Below, one piece after another: positions 34,759-43,980 of a DNA stretch of 64,000 nucleotides (positions are counted from its first letter, which is position 1; each line of letters begins with the position of its first letter). The notes under the pieces are model-generated. The model did no database searches, had not been told where the DNA came from, and saw only the letters and a list, made by a program, of their open reading frames with translations. Source of the stretch: Bacteroides helcogenes P 36-108 (GTDB taxonomy: Bacteria; Bacteroidota; Bacteroidia; Bacteroidales; Bacteroidaceae); NCBI RefSeq assembly GCF_000186225.1, contig NC_014933.1:868001-932000 (forward strand), given 5' to 3'. The position numbers were made by a program, and so were the translations under genes.

Positions 34759-34795
34759 CCCGAAATGACAGTTACGATGGATAATCCCAACATGT
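34759..34795 (+). pseudogene. Duplicated 3' scrap of the DUF3836 gene
   Basis: 37 nt match the end of the DUF3836 gene (33589-33625) with one substitution. The fragment covers the final P-E-M-T-V-T-M-D-N-P codons, but the original TAA stop is changed. The rest of the 34629-34955 spacer shows no gene. Confidence 0.8.
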
Positions 34796-34955
34796 TATCC
34801 CGACTTTCTTTGTGCCATATAAAACATGCTTAGAATTATTTAGTTTCATTTGCTTACTACACTATTTATGCATATATTGTAGCGCTCAAATAAGAAAGAT
34901 TGCGAAAGTGCTTTTATCGAAAATATTTTTATTTGTCTAACTTAAATAAAAAACC

Positions 34956-36632
34956 ATGAACTACAAGGTATTATTAGGATTATTGGCAATTTGTTTAACG
35001 AGTTGTCATAATGAAATAGAAGCACCGGAGAAACAGCAAATGGAGAATTGTGACGGCATTGTATATCCGTCTTCTAAATTCTTCAAAGCATTAACCCGTA
35101 GCAATTCATTCGAGACAGATTGGGAAAATATGGAATATGTCCCAGTCTTAAATGAGAGAATAAAACTTCCCTGGATTAAGAATGGATATACAGATGCTAA
35201 TCTACCTTATGATTTTGCTTATGATATAAAAAAAGAAGATGGATGGAAATTCCTCTTCCATACAATAGAAATGGTTGATGAACCTTTAAGATATATGGTT
35301 TTGTACAACCAGCGTACAGGTATGTTGAAAGTATTTTATTATCAAACAAATAATCTATTTGCCAACAATAATGGAGCATGGGAGGTATCATTCAACCAAG
35401 AAAAAGAGTGGATGAATCATTTAGGAGAAATTTCTATTCCGCAAAACGTTAGTCGGATAAAGAATTGGGGATGTAGTAATGCTGTATCATCAAATACTAA
35501 GTCAATCTCAGTTGGATGGAATGGATTCCAAATGCAATTAGCATATTGTCCTAATGTCACATCTGAACTGAAAATGGAAATACTCAGCCATTGTATGAAT
35601 ACCACTAATGTAAACCTTTTCGGTGATAGCTATAACTATTCTAATGGGACAATATTGACACACAGTTCCAATAATCCATTATCAGGATTGACATCAAACC
35701 TATCTTCGATGTTTGGCAAAGTAGCAGAGGAATATATAGAAGACAGTATCTTTAAAAAGACGGACACGCGTGGATTAATTTCTTCAATAGCTGGCGGTTT
35801 AATTAAATATGGTGTCAACAAAATATTTAGTAAGCTCACTGCCTCATTCAACAGGCAGACCACCTCTACAAAGGATATAGAATTTACTACTAAAGGGAAT
35901 TTAACTGTAAATGGAAGTTTAACTTTCAACTCCAATAGTCCTGCAAAATCTGTAAGGGCAAACTTTAACAAGGACTATGTAGGCGAAGTGGGGACATGGA
36001 ATATTACAGAACAACCTATAATTTATTTAGACCCACGTGCTGATTACATCCCAGACCCTCAAGATGCAACATTTAAAGAGTACACTTATAAATTGAGAGG
36101 TATATCTAAATTTGATTATAACTTAATAATAAATCCAGAATTAGTACCGCACATAAAGTCTCAATGGGTTAATATAGATTTAGTGCGATATTGGAATCAC
36201 GAAGTCAATGCGCCTCAGATACCAACGTTTTATACATTTGGAAATTTAGGTAGAAAATACAATGGATTCGGTGGCAATAGTTTTACTACTTCCGACTTAA
36301 TATACGGAGAATACTTAAAAGATGGATCCATATATGATGAGAAGATGGATAATTATACTCTATATTCTACTATGGCTATATACGGAAAGTACGGTGGTCC
36401 CATACCGACAGTATATGTACCTGAGGTAGAATGTCATGAAAACAAGTGCTTTAATTCTGAAAATATTTTCCTAAAGATGAACCTATATTTAGTAACAGAA
36501 TTTGAAGGAAAGATAGACACAACACTTTCAACTCGTACTTTCATTCCTAAAATAGAATGGGATCCAAGACTTTGTGAAGCATTGAAAAATATTCCAATGA
36601 ATCAGCTACAAAGATTTAACCATATAAAATAA
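34956..36632 (+). CDS. Unrecognised 558-aa lipoprotein, AT-rich
   Basis: The N-terminus is a lipoprotein signal with lipobox (C-L-T-S-C, Cys17). I do not recognise the family. The mature protein is rich in Asn, Tyr and Ser and looks mostly beta, with a Gly/Ile-rich patch near residues 270-290 (RGLISSIAGGLIKYGVNKIF). A segment near 310-330 has a regular T-x-K-G-N-L-T-V-N-G-S-L-T-F-N pattern. Base use is markedly more AT-rich than in the neighbours, which suggests a different origin. The following LRR lipoprotein starts 70 nt later, so they may be co-expressed surface proteins. A weak -7-like TTTATTTG is at 34928. Confidence 0.75.
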   Translation: MNYKVLLGLLAICLTSCHNEIEAPEKQQMENCDGIVYPSSKFFKALTRSNSFETDWENMEYVPVLNERIKLPWIKNGYTDANLPYDFAYDIKKEDGWKFLFHTIEMVDEPLRYMVLYNQRTGMLKVFYYQTNNLFANNNGAWEVSFNQEKEWMNHLGEISIPQNVSRIKNWGCSNAVSSNTKSISVGWNGFQMQLAYCPNVTSELKMEILSHCMNTTNVNLFGDSYNYSNGTILTHSSNNPLSGLTSNLSSMFGKVAEEYIEDSIFKKTDTRGLISSIAGGLIKYGVNKIFSKLTASFNRQTTSTKDIEFTTKGNLTVNGSLTFNSNSPAKSVRANFNKDYVGEVGTWNITEQPIIYLDPRADYIPDPQDATFKEYTYKLRGISKFDYNLIINPELVPHIKSQWVNIDLVRYWNHEVNAPQIPTFYTFGNLGRKYNGFGGNSFTTSDLIYGEYLKDGSIYDEKMDNYTLYSTMAIYGKYGGPIPTVYVPEVECHENKCFNSENIFLKMNLYLVTEFEGKIDTTLSTRTFIPKIEWDPRLCEALKNIPMNQLQRFNHIK

Positions 36633-36702
36633 ATCAGTCTTCCAAATCAGACGTTTCTATGAGAAAAAAGATAGAAATTAACCTACTAAATAATATTTAA
36701 TC

Positions 36703-37557
36703 ATGAAAAAGCATCTAATTATCTTATCACTGTTGGCAATAGGAATGTTATTCTATAGCTGTGATGACTATAACTCCAAACCGTCAGTATTATGGCATGC
36801 ACCGACCATCAACTCTATTGATAGCTTAGCTATCACAGAACTGTATAAGGCCTCCGATGGGAAACACTGGGATGATTCATGGGACCTAACAGACTATCGA
36901 ACCTGGACCGGGGTGACCGTGGCACTGGACAAAAAGAAGAATGAATATAGAGTGACGAATGTCAAACTGAATCCTCAAGGTAAACCCGAAGCAAAGGGCT
37001 ACATATCTGCCGCATTAAGCAAACTTGATTCTCTTGAGACATTCTATATCAGAGGAGAAGGCATTAGCGGAAACATCCCGGAAGGAATGTCAAACCTGAA
37101 GAAACTACAGGAAATAAACATACAGTACACCTCTGTATCGGGCAATATCCCCAATGATCTCTTTCTTGCCCCTGAACTTATTACAGTAGAATTATCTAAC
37201 AACAAGTTGTCCGGCGAGATTCCCAATGAGATTAACCGGTTAGAAAAAGCGCGTATGAAGTGTAATTTAATTGGAAATAATCTCAGTGGTAAAATACCAA
37301 GCAACATCCGAATATGTAATCTATGGTTAGACCACAATGATTTTACTGAGTTTCCTTTTGAATATTGCAAACATGATTATCCTATAGTGTCTATGTTGAA
37401 CAATCACATTACCGGAGAGATTCCTAATGAAGTATTGGAAAACAAGGATTGGTTACAGAACTTGAGAATGCGCACTTGGGAACAGAGAGATGGCGCTAAG
37501 TTCACTAATGCTCCGGAAGGATTCCACAAAGATCCGGTGACTTATGGCAAAAAATAA
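36703..37557 (+). CDS. Leucine-rich-repeat lipoprotein
   Basis: 284 residues with a lipobox (L-F-Y-S-C, Cys20). After a spacer domain (W-D-D-S-W-D-L-T-D-Y-R-T-W, typical before plant-type LRRs) come about five to six repeats of the L-x-x-L-x-L-x-x-N-x-L-S-G-x-I-P type, for instance ELSNNKLSGEIPNEI (about 165-180). Such LRRs form a curved binding surface for proteins or glycans. The partner is unknown. It follows the AT-rich lipoprotein gene on the same strand; the pair has accessory-gene character. Confidence 0.85.
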   Translation: MKKHLIILSLLAIGMLFYSCDDYNSKPSVLWHAPTINSIDSLAITELYKASDGKHWDDSWDLTDYRTWTGVTVALDKKKNEYRVTNVKLNPQGKPEAKGYISAALSKLDSLETFYIRGEGISGNIPEGMSNLKKLQEINIQYTSVSGNIPNDLFLAPELITVELSNNKLSGEIPNEINRLEKARMKCNLIGNNLSGKIPSNIRICNLWLDHNDFTEFPFEYCKHDYPIVSMLNNHITGEIPNEVLENKDWLQNLRMRTWEQRDGAKFTNAPEGFHKDPVTYGKK

Positions 37558-37597
37558 GAAAAGCAAATAAGAATTGCAGGGGATCTCCTTTTTTCCG

Positions 37598-37605
37598 TAT
37601 GTTTG
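37598..37605 (+). promoter_or_regulatory. -7 box (TATGTTTG) of the MutS-like gene
   Basis: TATGTTTG, 27 nt before the ATG at 37633. Confidence 0.55.
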
Positions 37606-37632
37606 CAACAACATACAAAGAAGAAGGTTGAT

Positions 37633-39183
37633 ATGGTTAGCAATGACAAGACGAGTTATCACGAATATAGAACAGCCCGACAAGGAGAGGAAGCACTCTC
37701 TCCTTATACCTGCCGGGATTTGAATATGGACGAGGTGTTTGAAGCGCTGGATGAAACATCCTCTTGCATAGGCCGCCAATACCTTTATCATGCGCTTTGC
37801 ACCGATGGAATTTCCGAAGTGGCACGGCATGAGAACCTGATTGGAACCTTGTCTGCAGATACTGCTTTACGCAGCAAACTGGTACAGGCCATCCAACCGC
37901 TGAACCATCAGGATGCTTACTCCATACCCGGCATTCTGGCCGAAGACGGACACCGGTATTCACGCCGTTACTTGCTTTTGTTGCAAAGTTGCCGCTGGTT
38001 GCCGTTGTGCTGTCTTGCAGGCATATTCCTCTTTCCCTACTCCCCCGTCCCTTTCCTGCTATTGCTGGCAGCTTATATAGGGAACGCCTACCTGCACTTC
38101 AAGGAGAAAAACAAGCTGATGGATTACTTCTTTTCAGTTCCACAACTCCATAAGTTGTTGAAGATTTGTGACAAGTTGGTGAAAGAGCCCGTCTTTTCCG
38201 AGGTGGGAGGTGTGGAAATGAAACGTCTGCCGACGAGCCTCGCTGCATTGCAACGGAAATTGGGTCTGTTCCGCTATGGCATCGGAATGGAGAGTGAAAC
38301 GGCCATGCTCGTATATCTGCTGACGGAAGCACTGAACATCTTCTTCCTGCTTGCCGCCCTCAATACGGTCTATTCCTTTATCACCATCAAAGACAAGAAA
38401 CAGGACATCGAAAAAGTGTTCCGTTTTGTAGGGCTGCTCGATGTGCTCTGCTCCGTCTCCTTGCTCCGCGAGCGTTTGCCGTATTGGTGTCGTCCCGCTT
38501 CTTTCCCGGAGGGCAAACTGCATGCGGAAGGGGTCTATCACCCCCTGATTGAGAATTGCATCCCTAATGACCTTACTCTGGCTGATAAGTCCATCCTGAT
38601 AACGGGTTCCAACATGTCGGGCAAAACGAGCTTCATCCGCACCATCGGCATCAATCTGCTGGCGGCAAAGGCGTTGAACACTTGCTTTGCCCGTTGCTTT
38701 GAGACAAACTGCAACATGCGCCTCTATTCCGTCATCCATACCGAAGACGACCTGGCCGAAGGTAAAAGTTATTTCTTTGAAGAAGCCGAACGTGTGAAAC
38801 AAGCGCTGGACAAAGGCGTGAACGGACGTTGCCTGCTTCTTTTCGACGAGTTGTTTAAAGGTACAAATGGAGTGGAACGCATTGCCATCAACGCCTCGGT
38901 CTTCACCGAACTCGCTTCAAGGGGCAACCTGATATTCGCCTCCACCCACGACCTGCGCTTGGCAGAGCTGCTGAAGGGAGATTATGAACTTTACCATTTC
39001 TGCGAAACGGTGGGCAACCACAATCTGAGCTTTGATTACAGATTGAAGCCCGGCATAGTGAAAGAAGGAAATGCCATCAAAGTGCTGGGACTGTGCGGCT
39101 ATCCGGCCGGAATCATTAAGGCATCGGCAGCCATTGTATCAAGACTCGTTTCGGAGGAAGAAAGAAAGGCGTTCTACAAGTAG
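37633..39183 (+). CDS. Membrane-anchored MutS-like ATPase
   Basis: 516 residues from the ATG at 37633 (ten codons upstream overlap the promoter). It lacks the MutS mismatch-recognition domains. It has a helical core region, hydrophobic segments at about 121-165 and 228-250, and a C-terminal ABC-type ATPase with Walker A ITGSNMSGKTSFIRT (about 320-335), Walker B LLLFDELFKGTN (about 400-411) and the S-T-H-D switch. This architecture matches a Bacteroidota group related to MutS2-type ATPases with membrane segments; their substrate is not established, and mismatch repair is unlikely. True mutS lies at 49.4-52.0 kb. Its end overlaps the convergent MBL gene by 10 nt. Confidence 0.85.
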   Translation: MVSNDKTSYHEYRTARQGEEALSPYTCRDLNMDEVFEALDETSSCIGRQYLYHALCTDGISEVARHENLIGTLSADTALRSKLVQAIQPLNHQDAYSIPGILAEDGHRYSRRYLLLLQSCRWLPLCCLAGIFLFPYSPVPFLLLLAAYIGNAYLHFKEKNKLMDYFFSVPQLHKLLKICDKLVKEPVFSEVGGVEMKRLPTSLAALQRKLGLFRYGIGMESETAMLVYLLTEALNIFFLLAALNTVYSFITIKDKKQDIEKVFRFVGLLDVLCSVSLLRERLPYWCRPASFPEGKLHAEGVYHPLIENCIPNDLTLADKSILITGSNMSGKTSFIRTIGINLLAAKALNTCFARCFETNCNMRLYSVIHTEDDLAEGKSYFFEEAERVKQALDKGVNGRCLLLFDELFKGTNGVERIAINASVFTELASRGNLIFASTHDLRLAELLKGDYELYHFCETVGNHNLSFDYRLKPGIVKEGNAIKVLGLCGYPAGIIKASAAIVSRLVSEEERKAFYK

Positions 39184-40010
39184 AGGGCAGGGGCAGAAAG
39201 CATTATCTTCTCCAAGTCATCGGGCACATAAACCTTACCCGCAAATCCGGCGGAGGCTTCTTCGGTATATTGCTGCTTGCGGGTGGCTAAAGTCTTGTCT
39301 TCGGTATGATAAAGCACAAGGTTCTTCACACGCAGTTGCTGTGCCAGCCGTCCGGCATCCATTGCCGTGCTGTGGTGCTTCTCGTAAGGCTTGAACAGCT
39401 CCCGGTCTTTATAGAGGCAGAAGGCTTCGCACAGCATCCAGTCGGCATCTTCCGCATAGCGCCGGTTCAGTTCGTTGTAAGGCTCGTCTCCCAGGCAAAC
39501 CAGCGAACTACCGTCGGGCAGCAGGGCACGGAAGCCGTATTGCTTCTCCTTGGTGGAAGCGATGTCGAAACACTGCAAATGCAGGTCGCCCACTTCAAAA
39601 GTGTCCCCGTCGTTCAGCTCATGCAGCTCGATGTCCTTGCCCAGCCGTGCCACAATCTTGCCGGGGAGCGTCATGCGGCATATCCAGTCGAGCACCTGCA
39701 ACGCTTTGTCATGTCCGTACACACGGAGCTTTCCCGCATACTTGCCGGCATTGATGCGCTGGGCTATCATGCGCACCACCCACACCGCACCCAGGATGTG
39801 GTCGGTGTGGGCATGGGTAATGAATAAGTGGTGTATCTCGTCCAGCGCCACATCCGCCTTTTCCAATTGGTTCAAGATGCCGTTTCCACCGCCCGCATCC
39901 ACAAGCAGCAGCGACTTTGCCGTGCGCAGCGCAAAGCAGGTGTTATAGCAACGGGCAACGGTGGCATTGCCCGTACCTAACATAATAAGTTCTGTCTTCG
40001 GTTCTTCCAT
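39174..40010 (-). CDS. MBL-fold metallo-hydrolase (RNase Z-like)
   Basis: 278 residues. The metal-binding motif T-H-A-H-T-D-H-I-L-G-A (about 63-73) is intact, with a later Asp in CLGDEPYN (about 171) and His in KHHSTAMDAG (about 211-215) completing two sites. The start (MLGTGNATVARCYNTCFAL) is close to RNase Z and arylsulfatase-like members. It could process tRNA 3' ends or hydrolyse another phosphodiester; the family is broad, so I leave the substrate open. It is divergent from ychF. Confidence 0.85.
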   Translation of the reverse strand: MEEPKTELIMLGTGNATVARCYNTCFALRTAKSLLLVDAGGGNGILNQLEKADVALDEIHHLFITHAHTDHILGAVWVVRMIAQRINAGKYAGKLRVYGHDKALQVLDWICRMTLPGKIVARLGKDIELHELNDGDTFEVGDLHLQCFDIASTKEKQYGFRALLPDGSSLVCLGDEPYNELNRRYAEDADWMLCEAFCLYKDRELFKPYEKHHSTAMDAGRLAQQLRVKNLVLYHTEDKTLATRKQQYTEEASAGFAGKVYVPDDLEKIMLSAPALYL

Positions 40011-40037
40011 ATCTTTCCATTCTGTAGATTAGTGGTG

Positions 40038-40074
40038 CAAAGATAGCAAGTTTGCTCAGTAAGCATTATCTTTG
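40038..40074. promoter_or_regulatory. Divergent -7 boxes between MBL gene and ychF
   Basis: TATCTTTG occurs on both strands: minus at 40045-40038 for the MBL gene and plus at 40067-40074 for ychF. The 21 bp between the boxes are too short for separate full promoters, so polymerases at the two sites may compete. Confidence 0.65.
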
Positions 40075-40117
40075 CAGTCAATTAACTGAACAATAACTAA
40101 AAAAACAAGATAACATT

Positions 40118-41221
40118 ATGGCATTAAAAGCTGGTATCGTAGGACTTCCCAACGTTGGGAAATCCACTCTTTTCAACTGCTTGAGCAGCGCAAAGGCACA
40201 AGCGGCAAATTTCCCGTTTTGTACAATCGACGCCCAGATGGGGCAAGTGTCCGTGCCCGACGAACGACTGACGAAGCTCGCCGAACTGGTACATCCGGGA
40301 CGCATCGTACCCGCCGTGTGCGACATTGTCGATATTGCCGGACTGGTGAAAGGCGCCAGCAAGGGCGAGGGACTGGGTAACCAATTCTTAGGCAACATCC
40401 GCGAGTGTGACGCCATCATCCACGTGCTGCGCTGCTTTGACAACGGCAACATCGTGCATGTGGACGGCTCCGTGAACCCCGTGCGCGACAAGGAAATCAT
40501 CGACACCGAACTGCAACTCAAAGACCTTGATACGGTGGAGAACCGCATCAAGCGCGTAGAAAAGGTGGCCAAAGTGGGTGGCGACAAGATGGCAAAGATA
40601 GAGTACGAACTCCTGCTCCGCTACAAGGATGCGCTGGAGCAAGGACAGAGCGCCCGCACCGTCATCCCGCAGAACGATGACGAGGAGCAGTGCGCCAAGC
40701 AGATGTTCCTGCTCACCACCAAGCCCGTGCTGTACGTCTGCAATGTAGATGATACCTCTGCCGCCGCAGGCAACCAGTACGTGGAGCAAGTGCGCGAAGC
40801 CATCAAGGGCGAAGAGGCCGAACTCATCATCATCTCCGCACAGACCGAGGCCGACATCGCCGAATTGGAGACATACGAGGAGAAACAGATGTTCCTCGAA
40901 GACCTCGGTCTGAAGGAAAGCGGCTGCAACCGTTTGATTAAAGCCATCTACACCCTGCTGAACTTGGAGACCTTCATCACCGCCGGAGAAATGGAAGTCA
41001 AGGCATGGACTTATCACAAAGGTTGGAAAGCCCCGCAATGTGCCGGAGTTATCCATACGGACTTTGAAAAGGGATTTATCCGCGCGGAGGTCATCAAGTA
41101 CGACGACTATGTGAAGTATGGCAGCGAGGCAGCCGTGCGCGAGGCCGGAAAGCTTGGCGTGGAAGGCAAGGAATACGTGGTGCAGGACGGAGACATCATG
41201 CACTTCCGGTTCAATGTATAA
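40118..41221 (+). CDS. ychF: Obg-family ATPase YchF (OLA1)
   Basis: 367 residues, the family length. The P-loop is GLPNVGKST (about 8-16), the switch region is DIVDIAGLVKGASKGEGLGNQF, and the nucleotide-specificity motif is N-V-D-D rather than a canonical NKxD, in keeping with ATP preference. A coiled-coil insert (about 135-200) and a C-terminal TGS domain (about 280-365) follow. YchF is a conserved cytoplasmic ATPase bound to ribosomes and involved in stress responses. Codon use is strongly GC-ending, as in highly expressed genes here. Repeat element A follows its stop. Confidence 0.96.
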   Translation: MALKAGIVGLPNVGKSTLFNCLSSAKAQAANFPFCTIDAQMGQVSVPDERLTKLAELVHPGRIVPAVCDIVDIAGLVKGASKGEGLGNQFLGNIRECDAIIHVLRCFDNGNIVHVDGSVNPVRDKEIIDTELQLKDLDTVENRIKRVEKVAKVGGDKMAKIEYELLLRYKDALEQGQSARTVIPQNDDEEQCAKQMFLLTTKPVLYVCNVDDTSAAAGNQYVEQVREAIKGEEAELIIISAQTEADIAELETYEEKQMFLEDLGLKESGCNRLIKAIYTLLNLETFITAGEMEVKAWTYHKGWKAPQCAGVIHTDFEKGFIRAEVIKYDDYVKYGSEAAVREAGKLGVEGKEYVVQDGDIMHFRFNV

Positions 41222-41240
41222 AGACCTCAAGTTTCACTTT

Positions 41241-41455
41241 TAGGAGTTAAAGGGAGTTAGAAGGAGTTATCGTTCACTTCGTTCTCTCAGGGAGTTAAAG
41301 GCCGATAGTTTTGGTATCAGTTAATAGTTAATAGGTGATAGTTGATAGGTAATAAATCACAAGACTATCGGCTTAACTCCTTCACTTCTTCACTCCTTAA
41401 CTCCTGAAATCTCCTAAACTCCTTAACTCCTGAAATCTCCTGAAATCTCCCGAAA
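41241..41455. repeat. GGAGTTA/CCGATAGT inverted-repeat element, copy A
   Basis: Left arm of GGAGTTA-type units, a core GCCGATAGT (41301-41309), a 54-nt loop, the complementary core ACTATCGGC (41364-41372), then a right arm of AACTCC units. The loop is made of TGATAG/TTAATAG-like repeats and matches the inverted loop of copy F. Confidence 0.9.
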
Positions 41456-41464
41456 GCAAGAACA

Positions 41465-42292
41465 ATGACTAATGACAATACAATGATGAAACAGATTATC
41501 TCCCTTTTGCTTTTGTTATGCAGCACCGTCGCTTACGCACAGCAGCAAGACTCCGTGACCATCCGCGGACGGGTGACAGATTACAACGGACAGCCGATAG
41601 ACAGCGCCACCGTGGAGTGGAAAAATCCTTCCTTTGATACCGTAAAGGAAGTGCTGACCGACAAAGACGGCAACTACACCGCCCGCATCCCGAAAGGGAA
41701 ATACCAAAGCATGGCCTGCATCCGCATGAGCACTTACCCCAACTCTCCCGCCCTCCACGTGTCTTCCGAAGCAGACATGCGGCTTGAGTTCTGGGCATGG
41801 GACTTCATGGCCGACCGTGACACCACCCTCAACATCCGCTACCACCGCATGGAAGCCTACGGGCTGCGCGCCTTCCGCATACCGGGAGCCACCCCCGCCT
41901 ATCAGATATATGTGCGCCCCATGAGCCTGACGCGCTTCCTGCAATGGCAGAAAGAGAGTGAAAAACAGGCCATACGCGGCGAAGGCCTAAACGGTATCGA
42001 GCAATCAGCCATCGGCGAACAAGCACAAGCCAGCTTACTGGCTCCTCCCATCAACAAGCTGAAAGCCACTGTCTGGATAGACGGAGAAGAAGTCCCCCTC
42101 CTGATGAAGCAGGAGATAAAGGAATACTTCGACGCAAGCGAATATGGCAACGCATACCTGCTGACCGTAAACCTGCCCAAGAAAGAAAGCGCCCGCCCCT
42201 ACCGCATCTTCAAGGTAGAGCTGGAAGACTTGGAGAACGGCGACCGTGGCGAAGGGCTTTACTATATGGAGAAAGAAAACTACATCCAATAA
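41465..42292 (+). CDS. Secreted protein with carboxypeptidase-regulatory-like domain
   Basis: 275 residues with a Sec signal peptide (cleavage near AYAQQ; the start may be Met1, Met7 or Met8). Residues about 30-110 form a carboxypeptidase-regulatory-like (transthyretin-type) domain: V-T-I-R-G-R-V-T-D-Y-N-G-Q-P-I-D-S-A-T-V with T-D-K-D-G-N-Y. The remainder, about 115-275, is of unknown type. In Bacteroides such modules are common in secreted envelope proteins; no specific role is evident. The next gene starts 13 nt after its stop, so the two may share a transcript, although panE function gives no clue. Confidence 0.75.
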   Translation: MTNDNTMMKQIISLLLLLCSTVAYAQQQDSVTIRGRVTDYNGQPIDSATVEWKNPSFDTVKEVLTDKDGNYTARIPKGKYQSMACIRMSTYPNSPALHVSSEADMRLEFWAWDFMADRDTTLNIRYHRMEAYGLRAFRIPGATPAYQIYVRPMSLTRFLQWQKESEKQAIRGEGLNGIEQSAIGEQAQASLLAPPINKLKATVWIDGEEVPLLMKQEIKEYFDASEYGNAYLLTVNLPKKESARPYRIFKVELEDLENGDRGEGLYYMEKENYIQ

Positions 42293-42305
42293 ACCATAAG
42301 AAGAT

Positions 42306-43277
42306 ATGAAATACTTGATAGCAGGCACAGGCGGCGTAGGCGGAAGCATCGCCGCATTCCTCGCACTTGCGGGAAAAGACGCTACTTGCATTGCACGCGG
42401 CGAACACCTTGCCGCCATCCGTGAGCACGGATTGTTGCTACACAGTGACCTGAAGGGTGAGCATACGCTGAAGATGCCCGCTTATACGGCAGAAGAATAC
42501 ACTGAATTAATTGACAAAGAAATAAGTATCTCCCTCGTCAACTCGCCAACTGAATCCTTGTCAACTAAATATAAGGCAGACGTCATCTTCGTCTGCGTCA
42601 AAGGCTATTCGGTGGACTCCATCACGGAACTCATCAAACGCGCTTCTCACGAGCATACGGTAGTCATCCCTATTCTGAATGTTTACGGCACAGGCCCCCG
42701 CATCCAACGGCTTGTACCCGGCGTAACGGTGCTCGACGGCTGCATCTACATCGTGGGCTTCGTCTCCGGACGGGGGGAAATCACACAGATGGGCAATATA
42801 TTCCGCCTCGTCTTCGGGGCACACCGTGGAACAATTGTTTCCCGTGAAACAATGGAAGCCGTGCAGCGCGATTTGCAGGAAAGCGGCATCAAGGCCGAAA
42901 TCTCCGACGACATCAACCGGGACACGTTTGTCAAGTGGTCGTTCATATCGGCCATGGCTATTACCGGAGCCTATTATGACGTGCCGATGGGCGAGGTGCA
43001 GAAGCCGGGCAAGGTGCGCAACACCTTTATCGGACTGTCGCGTGAAAGTGCCGCTTTGGGGCAGAAGTTAGGCATCCGATTTAAGGAAGACATCATAGAG
43101 TACAACCTCAAAGTAATAGACAAGCTCGACCCCGAAAGCACCGCTTCCATGCAGAAAGACTTGGCAAAAGGGCATCAGAGCGAAGTGCAAGGACTGCTGT
43201 TCGACATGATTGCCGCCGCCGAGGAACAAGGGATAGACATCCCGACATACAGGATGGTGGCGGAGAAGTTCAAATAA
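42306..43277 (+). CDS. Ketopantoate reductase family protein
   Basis: 323 residues of the ApbA/PanE family. The N-terminal Rossmann motif G-T-G-G-V-G-G (about 7-13) is followed by the VIFVCVKGY strand, and the C-terminal helical domain has the Lys/Asn/Glu region around [14 protein letters not shown]. It would reduce 2-dehydropantoate to pantoate with NADPH in pantothenate synthesis, though the family also contains other reductases. The coding sequence contains an imperfect parS-like palindrome at 42836-42851. It is followed after 19 nt by the ORF6N gene. Confidence 0.88.
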   Translation: MKYLIAGTGGVGGSIAAFLALAGKDATCIARGEHLAAIREHGLLLHSDLKGEHTLKMPAYTAEEYTELIDKEISISLVNSPTESLSTKYKADVIFVCVKGYSVDSITELIKRASHEHTVVIPILNVYGTGPRIQRLVPGVTVLDGCIYIVGFVSGRGEITQMGNIFRLVFGAHRGTIVSRETMEAVQRDLQESGIKAEISDDINRDTFVKWSFISAMAITGAYYDVPMGEVQKPGKVRNTFIGLSRESAALGQKLGIRFKEDIIEYNLKVIDKLDPESTASMQKDLAKGHQSEVQGLLFDMIAAAEEQGIDIPTYRMVAEKFK

Positions 43278-43296
43278 TAAGCCTATAAAATCAATC

Positions 43297-43863
43297 ATGG
43301 AACTGACAACAATTGTACAGCAAAAGATATACGAGATAAGAGGACAAAGAGTGATGCTCGACTTCGACTTGGCAGAGATGTATGGAATGGAAACCAAGCG
43401 GTTAAAAGCAAGTGTAAGACGGAATATGAAACGATTTCCATCTGATTTTATGTTCGAGCTTACTCAAGAAGAGTATATTTCTTTAAGGACGAAAATTTCG
43501 TCCTTAAAGAATGGAGGCCGTGGTCAGCACCCCAAATATATGCCCTTCGCCTTCACCGAACAAGGTGTCGCCATGCTCTCCTCCGTTCTGAACAGCGACA
43601 TCGCCATCGAAGTCAACATCGCCATCATGCGTGCTTTCGTTGCCGTCCGCCAACTGATAGCCACTCCACCGACCGACTGCATCAGTAATATAGAACAAGA
43701 AGTAAAGGAACTAAAAATCTATATTGAAGAAGTCTTCACCGACCAGAACGACATCAATGAAGATACCCGAATGCAACTGGAACTCATCAATCAAACGCTT
43801 GCCGAAATGCAGATGCAAAAGAAGCAGACAGAAAAGCCCCGCAACAAGATAGGCTTCAAATAG
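43297..43863 (+). CDS. ORF6N-domain protein
   Basis: 188 residues. The N-terminal ORF6N DNA-binding domain (about 8-95) is clear: [20 protein letters not shown], then [11 protein letters not shown] and [16 protein letters not shown]. The C-terminal part (about 125-180) is a predicted coiled coil. ORF6N domains occur in phage antirepressors and in many stand-alone chromosomal genes of Bacteroidota. No other phage gene is nearby, so this looks like a domesticated or orphan member; the DNA target is unknown. Confidence 0.9.
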   Translation: MELTTIVQQKIYEIRGQRVMLDFDLAEMYGMETKRLKASVRRNMKRFPSDFMFELTQEEYISLRTKISSLKNGGRGQHPKYMPFAFTEQGVAMLSSVLNSDIAIEVNIAIMRAFVAVRQLIATPPTDCISNIEQEVKELKIYIEEVFTDQNDINEDTRMQLELINQTLAEMQMQKKQTEKPRNKIGFK

Positions 43864-43898
43864 AGCATCCAAGTGAGCATCCAAACAAGAAAAATTCC

Positions 43899-43906
43899 TA
43901 CCTTTG
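43899..43906 (+). promoter_or_regulatory. -7 box (TACCTTTG) of the HAD-lgt-LytTR unit
   Basis: TACCTTTG, with the ATG at 43981, implying a leader of about 70 nt that contains the hairpin at 43919-43951. Confidence 0.6.
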
Positions 43907-43918
43907 TCTCCAAGTAAA

Positions 43919-43951
43919 CCCGGTCTTTGCTTCTACATGAAGCAAACCGGG
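43919..43951 (+). promoter_or_regulatory. 5'-leader hairpin ahead of the HAD gene
   Basis: CCCGGT pairs with ACCGGG and the inner TTGCTTC with GAAGCAA, with two extra bases on the left arm. It lies between promoter and start codon and has no T-run after it, so it is a leader structure rather than a terminator. Confidence 0.6.
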
Positions 43952-43980
43952 AAACAAATAACAATAAGGAGAAGCGCAAG

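Noticed and set aside
43297..43863. Prophage marker (ORF6N antirepressor)
   Set aside because: No integrase, capsid or tail genes nearby; stand-alone ORF6N genes are common in Bacteroidota.
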